Shown in pieces: positions 33,653 through 43,409 of a stretch of DNA of 64,000 nucleotides. The translations under genes were made by a program, and so were the position numbers. The notes beneath the pieces were generated by a model. The model was not told the origin of the DNA. It searched no databases and saw nothing but the letters and a program-made list of their open reading frames with translations. How positions within the stretch are numbered: position 1 is the stretch's first letter; the number at the start of each line of letters is the position of its first letter. The stretch lies in NCBI GenBank assembly GCA_036927565.1, contig JAYESD010000010.1, positions 113,552,866 through 113,616,865 of the forward strand, in the 5' to 3' direction. The DNA is from Tuctoria greenei. Lineage: Eukaryota > Streptophyta > Magnoliopsida > Poales > Poaceae.

Positions 33653-36600
33653 CTAGACCCTATGGAAGAACTCAGCGACCTTCTGGGCGACCTCCGACAC
33701 GCTGGCTCGGGTAGCTTCGCCTTCTCCTTCAACGGGGCCTTCAAGCACCGGGTCCAGAGGAAATTGAGGGTTCCGGCTGGTGTAGCACGTCAGCACATAT
33801 TCTGTGACGTTCCTCGCCAGGGATTGCCCCTCGACCTCCAGTTGGTCCACGATGACGTCGCCCACCTTGGAGAGCTTGCTGCCTGCTGCGCTCAACGCCT
33901 GCAGCGCAAGGTCCGGCTCCGGCTCCAGATCATCCGGGCGCACGGGGCTGAAACCCATCGCCGTCAGCGCATCATTGGCCTTGCCCAGGAACTCCCAAAT
34001 CTGCAGGGAGTCCGCCGTCCTCAGGCTCTTCACCTCTTCCAGGGATCTCTTGGCCGCCGTCAGTTCGGAATTCTCACGGGCGAGGCGCTCAACTTCTTTG
34101 GCGTTTTGCTGAATCTTTGCAGCAACCCGCCTCTCAAGTCTTCCGAGCTCCTCCTCCCGGAGGTGGATCTTGTTCCGACGATCGACCAAGTCCTTCTCCC
34201 TAGCCTCCACTTTCTTCTCCCGGGCAACATGGGCACACTCGTATTCGTAGAGTTCCTGCCCTCGCACCCAGGTCTTCTCCTCTTCCTCGAGGCAGCGCTA
34301 TTCCAACTTCTTAGTGCGCTCCTCGAGGCCCTTGTCAGCCAGAGCTACTTTCTCGGCGAGCTCCTCTTCCCGCCTCAGGACGTCATCCCGCAGCTCCAGG
34401 AGTTTTTGCTCTTCGTCCTCGAGCCGTCTCTCCCTCCCTTCGAGTGCCTCTCGGCGCTTGATGAGTGCGGCGATGATGGCCTCAAGCTGTTCGTACCGAG
34501 CATTGGCCACGTCGTTAGCAGCCCTGGCCTGATCGTGGATATCCCGGGATTGAGCGTCAAGGGCATGGGTCATGCTCTCCCTCTCATCCAGCAGCTTGTC
34601 CCAGTACTCCAGGCGGATCTTCTCCCGCTTGATCCACTCCTTGTCGTCCGCTAACCTCGACTGCGCCAGCTTAGTCTCGAAGTGGAGCCGATTATGCCAC
34701 CACCTAAGGGTTTGGCGCTCCTCTTCAAGAGCCTTGCTGTCATGGAAGAAAGCCAGTTAACCCTGGCGTAGACTGGAGCAGGCGTTGTCGATAGACATCG
34801 ACAGCGGGATGGGCTCCGGACCTGCTGGGGTCTCCTCCGCTGGTTCCAGCGGGTCTTCACATACAAAAATTGGGTCCCACTCTATGAGAGCGGAACCCTG
34901 AGCTTCCAAGGCACTAGGGCCGTCCTCCGGAATGGCCTCAGTCGCCATCGAAGAAGGCCCCGCCGCCAAGTCTTCATTCGCCCCCTCAAGCAGGGGGCCG
35001 GCGACTTCGCTTAGGCACTCTGGCTCGGCCACAGGTACCATCGACGTCGTCGCCTCCGAAGCAGGAGCTACTACTGGCTCCGGCCGGGACACCTCTTCCG
35101 AGGGAGGCTCGAGCTCCCTCGCCTCTTCAACCGCCGGCTCTGTGACCGGCGCTCCAACAATAACCGGCTCAGCGACCGGTACTTCGGAGGTAACCGGCTC
35201 AACTGCCGGAACTACCTCGACTTCCGGCTCGCATGCCGGAGCTTCAGTCACCTCCGGTTCAATCGCCGGGGCTTCGACAAGTTCCGACTCCGAGGCCGGG
35301 ACTACTACTTCTTCCGGCTCTACAGCCGGAGCTTCCACTACTGCAGCACCAGGACTCGGAGCTTCAACCTCCGAGACAAGTGCCGCTGGCGTGTCTTCAC
35401 TCCCGTGGTCCGGCGCTACCACAGGAAGTTCTGGGGACAAGTCGAGGTTCATGACCACGACAGCCGGCGCCGGAGCTGTCGCAGCCTAAGCCACCACCTG
35501 GGGCGGCACTGGGACAGGAGCAAAAGCTCCCACGGCCTCAGAAATCGTGGCCGAGGGTGGAGCTTCACTCCCCTTCTTGGGGACGCTGCAGAGGATGGAT
35601 AAAGAAAATTAACAAACAATCGCTACAACTAAAAAGTTAACCAAGGTAAAGATCAAAAATTACCTTGGAAGGCTTCCGCACCAGCTTGCGCGGAACCTTT
35701 TTCCCGGACGTTCCGGGCTGGCCATGGATGGCGTAGGAGCTCCGGGAGGCCCCCCAGAACTTGTCGCAGCCACGGGCGTTTCCCGGGTCGAGGCTCTCCT
35801 CGATCGGGAGGAACCCCTGGACCTGGAGGCTCCCACCGCCCCAGGTGCCGGAGTCGTGCACCCGGAGCTAGCACCCTCGGAGGGCTCCACCACGGGGACA
35901 GACGCGCTCCGGGAGGATCCCACTGCAGGAACAGTCTCGTTCCGGGAGGACCCCACCACGGGGACAGTCGCCACGGCAGCAGAAGATCTTCCCCCCTGGG
36001 GAGAAGGAACCGAGGTGGAAGTAGCGGGCCTGACGGACCTTCCGTCGGCATGTCGTAGCTTCCTCTTCCGACTCTCCGGCTCCTCCGCTAGCTCCTTGCC
36101 CTTGCCGATGACCTCGACCCTCGGCTGTGGAGCAAGGACCGAGCCGTCTTCGGGCACCCCAGGGATTGCCACCCGGGTGGTTGGTCTTCTCTCGACGACA
36201 CCAAGGTCGTCAAGCGCGGGCATCGTCCGCCGGAGCTCTCTGCTGAACTCCACTTCCACGTTCAGAGGGAGAAAGGCCGACGGCGGAGTCAAGTAATCTC
36301 CGTCGATGTCGATGCTGTGCTGGAATTTCTTGAGGTGGAATTCCAAGGTCTTCCCCACCATGTTGGACTTCAACCCGGTCTCAACCCGGTCCTCGTCCAT
36401 CACGCTGTTGAGAGCCCAGACGAGCTTCTCCCTCCGCTTCAGCGGCACCCACCTGTTGGTCAGGAAGTTGCAGAACACCGCCTGGGGAGTCAATCCTCCC
36501 TCCACACATCGGCGGATCCTGGTCAGGGCAGGGTCGAAAGCTTCCGCCAGCACCGGAACTTCACTCCATATCGACGTGTCGATGCCGGGCAGACCGTCTG

Positions 36601-37114
36601 GCAGCTCCAACCGCTCATGCTCCTCCACCCTGACGACTATCCAATCTTTCTTCCAGTCATCCCACTTCCCGGAAGGGAACGACCGGAGGTACTTGAATGG
36701 GCACTTCTTGCGCTTCACGAAGTAGTAGAAGCCAAGGTACTCATTGCTCCGGCCGGTGGTGTGAACGGTGAAGAAGGTTCGGAAGAGCTCGACGCAGGGG
36801 GAGATGCCCACCCACATCTCGCAGAAGTGGACAAAGATGGACACGAGGAGAATGGAGTGAGGGCCAAGGTGGTATAGCTGCAGACCATAGAAGTCTAGCA
36901 GCATCAAGAAGAAAGAAGAAAAAGGTGGGATCAGCCCCACCATGGCGTACGAGTAAAAGTACACCATCTCGCCAGCGCGTTCCTTCTCAAACGGGAGCTC
37001 CCCGCCGGCACGGACCAAGCGGTTGAAGAAGTCCGAGGACCACCCCATGAGGGCCCGGACCTTCTTCAAATCGTTGTCGGTCTTCAGGCGACTCTCACGC
37101 AGACCCAACTCCAT
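33653..37114 (-). pseudogene. Antisense spliced gene of element A (putative gypsy-type transposon protein)
   Basis: Exon 1 runs from Met 37114 to 35664 without a stop. It carries the plant 'putative gypsy type transposon' domain (FYYFVKRKKCPFKYLRSFPS, DRVETGLKSNMVGKTLEFHL) and then a Pro/Ser-rich tail. A GT-AG intron lies at 35586-35663 (78 nt, CTGCAG acceptor). Removing it leaves two bases before and one after, so the exon 2 frame joins exactly. Exon 2 encodes Pro/Glu/Ala repeats (VVPAVEPVTSEVPVAEPVI) and about 350 residues of coiled coil (EERTKKLE, RLERRVAAKIQQNAKEVERL), ending at 33653. Stops at about 35487, 34755 and 34296 break this copy; at each, element B keeps a sense codon. The function is unknown. 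The gene is transcribed against gag-pol. Confidence 0.82.
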
Positions 37115-37646
37115 CGCGGCACAGCTAGGCAAGAGAAGAGGAGCAAAGTACGAGTCGGGAGTTTGAGCGCAAGATCAGATGAGAGGCGTAAAGAACTCCC
37201 GACGGTGCGCGCTTTCCTTCTTAAGTAAGCCCTCACAACGCTTGGATGGAAACCGCAGGGAAGTCGAAGATACTACTCAAGAATTCAACCCAGCCGATGA
37301 CAAGAGGGCCCGGGACCACCCCGACAATCAAGTCGAGGCTCTTACCCAGGCGAACGGTTGTCATCACGAGGCGGGAAACCCAAAGGCGGCAGCCTGACAG
37401 GGCGCGCGGAACCGATACAGTTTTCGTATCGGGAACCGGCGACCTTCAATTGCGTGAGATCCGCACGTCAAAGATCTCATGTGCCGCCTGAGGTGCGCCA
37501 CGCGGCGGGATCTAACTGTAAAACCCTGCCAACAGCACCTCCGAAGACCCTTGAAGACCCAGTTCAAGAGTCGCAAAGATGGACCCACCTCCGACGGAAC
37601 GACTTCACCCCAGTGACCTTCCTCGGAGGTAGGTCCAGGGGGCCAC
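37115..37646 (-). promoter_or_regulatory. Upstream region of the antisense gene and polypurine tract, element A
   Basis: About 530 bp between the antisense start codon and the 3' LTR must hold the antisense promoter, or transcription must come from the LTR. It contains CCGATAC...GTATCGG (about 37410-37431), a 7-bp perfect inverted repeat conserved in B. The tract GGTCCAGGGGGCCAC lies just before the LTR (37631-37645) and is the likely plus-strand primer. Confidence 0.5.
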
Positions 37647-38487
37647 TGTCGGTACCCTAAAAACCGTACACCCCCTGAGGTTACAAAGATCTCGAGTGAA
37701 GGCCGTCTACTTGGATTGAAGACCCTCGGAGGCCCACTTGTTAGACATGATCGGACCTGCTTCTCCAACATGGTTAATCCCTAGGTCGCCACGTGTACTG
37801 CCAAACCGGAGCTACCGCCCACATGGGGGAAGCTCCGGACCAAGTACCGAAATGGCACCTCCGGACTTAACCCCTGACCGAGAGAAGCTCCGGACCTGAC
37901 ACGTGTCAGATAGCTCCGGAGCTACCTGCTTCCCACAGCAAGCTCCGGAGCTGCCACGTGTCCAAACGTTGGAGCTGGCAGCCTCTAACCTCCGGAAGAC
38001 CTTGTAACGGCTCCGGATCTTCAAAGGAGAGCCAAGGACTTCAAGACCCGATTAAATGTCATTAATGCCATATTAATGACACTTAAACGGACGATCTTAA
38101 CACCTGTAACGGCGCTATTGGAGCCCGTTACAGGATTATTAACAACAATTAATCGTGTATCAATACTAGTAACCGCTGGGGCCACATGTCGGGCCAGGCT
38201 AGCTTGTAACGGCCTGTCCTTGTACTATAAAAGGACAGGCCGACGATACACTCAGGGGGTAGACGTTCACAGACGTTAACAAGCAATCATACGTGACAAG
38301 CTAATACAACACCAACACACCCGTGGAGTAGGGTATTACGCTCAGGCGGCCCGAACCACATAGATCCTTGTGTCTCCTGTGTTGAATCGCAATTCACCTT
38401 CTTGAGTCTCCGCGCGCCCACACCGAACCACAAACTCCTTCAATACTTTAGCAGTGTCAGGAGATCTATCGACTCCAACAGTCGACA
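37647..38487 (+). repeat. 3' LTR of Tat element A
   Basis: 841 bp, the same length as the 5' LTR, with TATAAAAG at 38226-38233 and the same CACGTG set. It is followed by CCACT. Confidence 0.95.
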
Positions 38488-38553
38488 CCACTGATGCATT
38501 AATAGCTTGATATCAAAAACTCGTGAGACTAACACCAATTATCGCATAGGTAC

Positions 38554-38635
38554 CTTGATTCCAGCATGGATGCAGAGATATAAATCAAACTCACTAGGAT
38601 GGCAAATGCTAGTGTGAACTATAGTTCCTACAGTT
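38554..38635 (-). pseudogene. Argonaute PIWI-domain exon fragment (first)
   Basis: The 82-bp exon is bounded by an acceptor (CCCTTAG, ending 38636) and a donor (GTACCT, from 38553). It encodes TVGTIVHTS then ICHPSEFDLYLCIHAGIK, matching the plant Argonaute PIWI stretch GTVVDTKICHPTEFDFYLCSHAGIQ-type. It splices naturally to the GTS...PAHYHVL exon now at 25557-25643. The two exons are about 85 nt apart once element A is set aside, a normal plant intron length. No earlier Argonaute exon is seen to the right, so only this part of the gene was captured. Confidence 0.82.
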
Positions 38636-38639
38636 CTAA

Positions 38640-39669
38640 GGGTTTGCGAATCAGAATTCATTATATACATCATTACTTCTGCATTGGACATAAACAAGGA
38701 AGATAAATGTATACCATAATGAAAATTCTCCCTTTGAAAATTCTCTCAGAGGTGGCAGCGTGCTCCGGGGACAGGGGACAAGGCGGCGTGCTCCAGCGTG
38801 CTCAACTCTCTGATGACGAAGGTCGGGGTCGACGGTGGGGTCGGGGTTGACGGTGGCAGTGCGACAACGATGAAGAGCAAGTTGAGGAAGAGGGACGGCG
38901 GTAGCATGATCAGGAGCTGCGGTTTCTAGGTCGAGAGAGTGCGCAAGAGCTAAAAGTTTTCGCCAAGTGTTGAAGAGAGCGCGCGAGAGATAAAAATAGC
39001 AAAACTCGGAGATGTTCCTCTCTAACATGCATCTCTCATTTCAGTGTCTCCCTTTGGTCGAGAGAGCGCGATAAGTTTTGTGCGAAAATTTTCACTAGAG
39101 AGCACGCGAGAACTAAAAATATGTCAAAATTCGTAAACATTCATATATAACGCACGTCTCGCATTACTTTGGCCAAGCGGGCAAGCCGCATGCGAAACTG
39201 ATGTTCCCGCGAACAACAGCTTTCGCATGCGGACTTGTCCAACTAGAAACTATGCGTAATGACTTATATGATTGTTGCAACGCGCTCAGATTTTTGAGGT
39301 GGGACAAAAGATCTTCGGTATGAATTGAAGAAGCGCTCAGGTAAGGCACATCTTCCTTTTGCCGGATCTCATAGGTCGAAGACGCGCCTTTTTAAAGTGC
39401 GTCTCTCATGCACTCGTTTCCCTATTGCCACTCGCACGACATCGTGAGCGTCTGTTGTTACTCGCACATTATTGTGAGTGTCCATTGCAGGGATAAACAA
39501 ACACAATAACATTGCAATTAATGGATATAATAAGAATTCAAGTATAAACAAACACAATGACATTGCAATTCAGAGATAATTTGCAACTCAATGAATTTCG
39601 TAGTTCATATACATTGCATGCCCTCTAAACTAGTTTCGAATCTAAACTTATTCCTAAAGCTCCCATCGA
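38640..39669. other. CACTA-3 interior between captured genes
   Basis: 38740-38900 is GC-rich with GGGGTCGACGGTGG-type words. 38930-39420 repeats GAGAGCGCGCGAGA, CGCACGTCTCGCATTA and GCATGCGAAA words like those of the subterminal zones, so it may be an inner repeat array or the worn end of another CACTA element. 39430-39660 is A/T-rich with a duplicated AAACACAAT(A/G)ACATTGCAATT. No gene recognised. Confidence 0.4.
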
Positions 39670-40518
39670 TCAATCTAAACTGTATCGTTCAGCTTGCTCT
39701 CGAACACGACTCTTATATTCTCCTGGATCCTGAAAATATTGACATTCTTTAAATTAATAAATGTCGAATGAGGAATAAATAACCTACGTTTGTCACTAAC
39801 ACAAAGTGTCTAACCTTGATAAGTAGATTATGGCAATCATTTTCAACATCAAGCGCATTTGGTTGATGAAGCAAACACTGAACTCCAAGTAGTATAGTTT
39901 TGATTGTAAAAACTGTCCACCACCCCTATGAAATATCAATTTAAGCAACATAATAAACCAATTCAAATAATTTCAGCAATAATTACTAATTACATGAGGA
40001 AAATAAGTCTATCTTACAGTCTCTTGATCAAGAATCCCAATGCAGGGTGCTCTTGAGCGATGGACATTTGGGTGGAAGAAACCTTGTGAAAAGACGCATC
40101 TTGGAGGCACCAACTGATAGTCCTCCGAGAAAAAGATTGTCAGGGGCTAGTAACCACCTTCCCAGTCAGTCTACTCAGGAAATTCATTAATAAGAGGACG
40201 ATGGATATACTCATATGATTGTGCTTGTTCTTCATGACTTACCCCTTCTTTACCGGGGATGATGCACTGCCACTTCAATAAATCTCCCAATTCAGGCTTC
40301 GCAGAGATACCCTACACAAAGAAATTGAAAATACCAAAAACAAATAAGATGAAAAAACAAAACTACAATTAAGTTTATCAGTCTATTACAGAGCTACATA
40401 TATACAACCATGCGACCGGTGTGAACAGTTAAGTACATACATGAGGATGGTTCTTGCGCCACGCCAAGCACTCCTCCCTCATTCGGCTACGCGCCAAGCC
40501 GATATCAAACCCAACCAT
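39670..40518 (-). pseudogene. SUMO-conjugating enzyme E2 (SCE1/UBC9-like) copy with introns
   Basis: Five exons on the minus strand: 40518-40441, 40311-40243, 40170-40018, 39925-39815 and 39729-39670. All four introns have GT and AG ends and every junction is in phase 0. They total 156 codons; plant SCE1 has about 160. Landmarks: start MVGFDIGLARSRMREE with WRKNHPH, then AKPE...CIIPGKEG, DWEGGY, FSEDY, FFHPNVH (the E2 HPN motif), APCIGIL at the active-site Cys position, ILLGVQCLLHQPNALD, and DPGEYKSRVREQAERY. One TAG in exon 3 follows DWEGGY where Tyr or Phe is usual. Exon 2 is a few residues short. In the cell SCE1 passes SUMO from the E1 to targets. This copy lies inside a CACTA element, so it is a transposon-captured gene or retained duplicate. 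Confidence 0.88.
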
Positions 40519-40600
40519 GAACAGTGACAATGACGACGAGGACAGCGATGGCGAACAGAGGCAGTGGTGGCACTAGAGTTGGTCGATTAGTAAAGGAGCG

Positions 40601-42010
40601 TTGGTCTTAGTAAAGGAGCACCGGAGGCGAAGAGACGAGCGAGATAAATGCGAGACGAGCGAGACTAAAGCAAAACGAGAAACTATGCTGCACCTCCCCC
40701 GAGAGGTTCAACACCGAGCAGTGCCTTCTTATGGCGCAAGAGGCGTACAACAATACGTCTCGCACCATGAGTTCCTTGGGTTTGGGTACCCTTCCACAGT
40801 TTACTAGAGTGGGTACCCTCGGCCACTACCTCTACGTCCTCACGGGAATGGCCGACCGTCTTGACATTCTGTTCAAGATGATGGCCCAGGTGCTCGGCGC
40901 CGAGGGCCGTAGAAACCTGGTGGCAGCGACGGAGAGCAACCTTGGTGTCGGGGTTGCACCATCGGTGCAGTAGGAGCAACCGACACAGCTGGCCCAGGCT
41001 CCTATTGTATAGGCGCCAGAGTCATCGTCGGAGGAGGAGGAGTAGAATTTAGTTTTTTTTGTTGTTTTTAGTTGATATTTTTCTTTTCTTGTGTCTTGTA
41101 CTTTTTTCCTTGTGTATTGTAATATTGTGTTAATGAATGAAATTCATCTATGTTCAACTGTGTGAATGTATGAATGTGTGGTGTGTTTATTGTGTGGACA
41201 ATGATTGTGTGAAAGCAATTGCAAACACGAAGAATTTTGATTATTTTCTGCACAAGTGAATGATTTAGTTATCAAGTGGATGTGCTTTAAGTTCAATGAT
41301 TTATGATATCAACAGTGAACCAAAGCAAAATGGAGAAAATAACGAAGCTAAGGGAGACGTGGGTAATAGGAGACACACTTTTCGTAAGATTGTGTCTCCC
41401 TTTTGGCAGGGCAGAGGGAGACATCAAGCATAGCCGACACACTTTGGTGATAAGCGCGTCTCCATTTTGTGTCTCCGCACAGACCTTATATAAGGCGCCA
41501 TCAGTCTCTCCTCTTCTCTTCGTTCGTCTTCTCCGCGTAGACAACCCACCATGGCCAATGTTCCATCGCCAAGCCCGCCGAGAGAGCCACCCTGCAAGAA
41601 ACAGTGTTGCGGCTCCCCGAGAGGCTCAACAACGAGCTACTCAAGACACTGTTCGATAGGCTGTTTGACCGGTTCCATAGACTGCGCGAGATGATTTCCG
41701 AGGCGCTTGGCACCGAGGGCCGCAGTATCCTAGTGGCGGCGATGGCGAGGAACCTCAGTTGTGAGGTTGCACCACCGGATCTGTACTTGCCGGAGCAACC
41801 GGTGGAGCAGCCGGCCAGGGCTTCTGTTGCACCGGCACCAGATGGCCGCTGGAGGAGGAGGAGGACGGGGAGGGGGAGGAGGAGTAGAATTTAGGTTTTC
41901 TTCTGTTGTTTTTAGTTGATGTTGTTTTTTCTTTTCTTGTGTCTTGTACTTTTTTCTTGTGTTCTGTAATATATTGTTAATGAATGCATGTGTTATCTCT
42001 ATTCATGTAG
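40601..42010 (+). repeat. Duplicated small transcription-unit-like segment
   Basis: Segments at about 40680-41160 and 41600-42000 are related. Both encode peptides around GAEGRRNLVAATESNLGVGVA and GTEGRSILVAAMARNLSCEV, followed by Pro/Gln-rich ends, GGAGGAGGAGTAGAATTTAG and a T-rich tail with GTGTCTTGTACTTTTTTC and GTTAATGAATG. The tail has the look of a 3' end and is conserved in both. The open frames are 40731-40973 and 41604-41894. The second lies downstream of a good start context (CCACCATGG at 41548), but in another frame. No family recognised. Probably a captured or element-borne gene that was duplicated and then decayed. Confidence 0.5.
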
Positions 42011-42129
42011 GTGATGAGTATCTTGTGTGTTCAATTGGGAATGAATGAGTTTCATCGTTCGGTGATGTGTTCATGTCTGTGTGACGAAGACAAAGCAGAT
42101 GTGCTTTCTGCAAAGTACGTCTCATTTCT

Positions 42130-42367
42130 TTCGCAAAAAGGAGACACACTTTATCAGAAGCGCGTCTCCCGTTTGTTAGAGAAGAGGGTGCGTCGTGGAT
42201 ACCTACTTAACTGAGATGGGCTGTATTGTAACTTGTCTCCTTTTACGTTCAACTGAGCCATGTTAGATCCTCATTGAAGCGGGCACATCTCGCTTAACCA
42301 TATCAGAGACGCCCTCCTTTAAGCGCGTCGCCCATGTTTGTCTCCTATTTGGGTTTCTTACGTAGTG
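42130..42367. repeat. Right TIR and subterminal repeats of CACTA-3
   Basis: GGAGACACAC, GCGCGTCTCC, GAGACGCCC and GCGCGTCGCC words lead to the inverted end TTTCTTACGTAGTG at 42354-42367, then the GTA duplication. Confidence 0.85.
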
Positions 42368-42642
42368 GTATATCTTTGACTATCTTTCATTTACTACAGT
42401 GAATTTTAATATTATGTACTTATATGATGTGATGTGTGAAATGTTTTTTTACGAAACAAATATCCGAGTCCGTCCGATATCCATAATTTCTGATTCGATG
42501 AATCCGTTTTTGATAAATCCGACATATTCGATACCAAATCATGTATGACAACATCGTATCCGAGTCTGTTTTCGAAACTATTATATGAATATGGATATGG
42601 AAAAGCATTTTATCCGTCCATATCTGTCCGTTTTCATCTCTA

Positions 42643-43409
42643 TTGACTTGCAAGGATGTACAGATGCATCCGATGGATAAAATTTGTGGTTCTTTTTTGT
42701 TTATGAAAATTAATATTGATCTTACTTTTTTCTATTGATAATAACGTAACAATTTGATCATAATTACTGAGGACTCCCTCTGTTTTTTTTTATATTTGAC
42801 ACAAGTAAGTTTAAAACTAAAATTTTAACGTCCAATATATAAGAACAGAGGGAGTACCTCCTACAAATGGTGTTTTTGCTCTCCAGGATGTACAATCAAT
42901 CATACTCTCCTAACTGTGCCAACATCTTACTTCTCGCAACACTTCATTCATCCGGACGGATCGTTCCACCACAAAGAGCGTCATTCCATTTTTAAAACTT
43001 CATGTGTTCTAGAAGCATATCTTGGGTGCCATGCTATCCTTGTTTCATATTTATACACGAAATACACGGTGAGGCATTCTTCTTACTGTGCCACTGCTGT
43101 TCTGCGCCAGTCGATTTGACCATTGGCAGCTTCGGCGGCCCCATGCAGGAGACAAGGCTATTGGTGTCCAAATGGGCTGGGCAAACGGGTTAGCTCGAAG
43201 CCCGGCTAAAAAGCACGGGTCGAACCGAGCACAAATCGATTGTGACCGGGTCCAGGCTGTCCCGTAGCCCAGCATGAGCCATGCTTGGGCTTGACCTCCA
43301 GACTTTATGGCTTGCCCGACACGGTCCATTTATTGGTGGGACATCTGGATCAACGGCATGGACCGGGGGCCCAGTGGGACCAACCCGACAGGAGTATGAC
43401 CACGACCTG
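42643..43409. other. Unassigned DNA with a MITE and GGGC-rich flank
   Basis: Outside the hAT-like end. The MITE is at 42774-42854. From about 43165 the sequence turns to GGGC, CCCGAC and CGGGTC words that resume after element B at 56860-57010, suggesting that B landed inside a GGGC-rich hAT-type element. No gene recognised. Confidence 0.35.
42774..42854. mobile_element. Stowaway-like MITE
   Basis: About 81 bp with inverted ends CTCCCTCTGTT and AACAGAGGGAG. TA follows on the right and a worn GA precedes on the left. It is the same type as 12954-13055. Confidence 0.65.

Larger units (their letters stand above)
25672..38487 (+). mobile_element. Tat-lineage Ty3/gypsy element A
   Basis: 12,816 bp with LTRs 25672-26512 and 37647-38487, ends TGTCGG...GACA, and a perfect duplication CCACT at 25667-25671 and 38488-38492. 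Order: LTR, primer site, gag-protease, RT, degenerate RNase H, second RNase H, integrase, non-coding spacer, antisense gene, polypurine tract, LTR. The second (archaeal-type) RNase H and the antisense ORF are marks of the Tat lineage (RIRE2, Retand and relatives). I counted about 29 differences between the LTRs (about 3.4 percent). Several stops and a frameshift disable its genes. It sits in the intron of the captured Argonaute fragment. Confidence 0.95.
24658..42367 (-). mobile_element. CACTA element carrying Argonaute and SUMO E2 gene copies
   Basis: Ends CACTATGTAAGAAA (24658) and, inverted, CACTACGTAAGAAA (42367) match at 13 of 14 positions and are flanked by identical GTA triplets (24655-24657 and 42368-42370). 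Both subterminal zones carry GAGACGCG, GCGCGTCTCC and GCGCGTCGC words in both orientations. Without the nested Tat element A it is about 4.9 kb. I found no transposase. Instead it carries two Argonaute PIWI exons, an almost complete SUMO-conjugating enzyme gene with introns, a further exon-like piece, and a duplicated small transcription unit. It is therefore a non-autonomous, gene-carrying CACTA element. The strand given is that of the captured genes. Confidence 0.9.
23170..42642. mobile_element. Old hAT (Ac/Ds-like) element split by later insertions
   Basis: The left end TAGGGATGAAAACAGATCGG (23170) and the reverse complement of the right end, TAGAGATGAAAACGGACAG (42642), are similar to each other and to the CAGGGATGAAA end of maize Ac. 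Both subterminal regions (23170-23400 and 42450-42642) are filled with ATCCG, CGGAT and GATAT words, as in Ac-like elements. Without the nested CACTA element it would be about 1.8 kb with no transposase. No 8-bp target duplication is visible (TTTGCTAA versus TTGACTTG), so the two ends may be worn or may belong to different copies. Confidence 0.5.

Noticed and set aside
33632..34654. A 340-codon plus-strand frame in Tat A
   Set aside because: It is the complement of the coiled-coil exon of the antisense gene. The minus strand has the coherent protein and the match to element B.
34932..36877. Plus-strand Ser/Thr/Gly-rich frames opposite the antisense gene
   Set aside because: Codon repeats of the Pro/Glu/Ala-rich exon leave the other strand open. 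There is no independent evidence.
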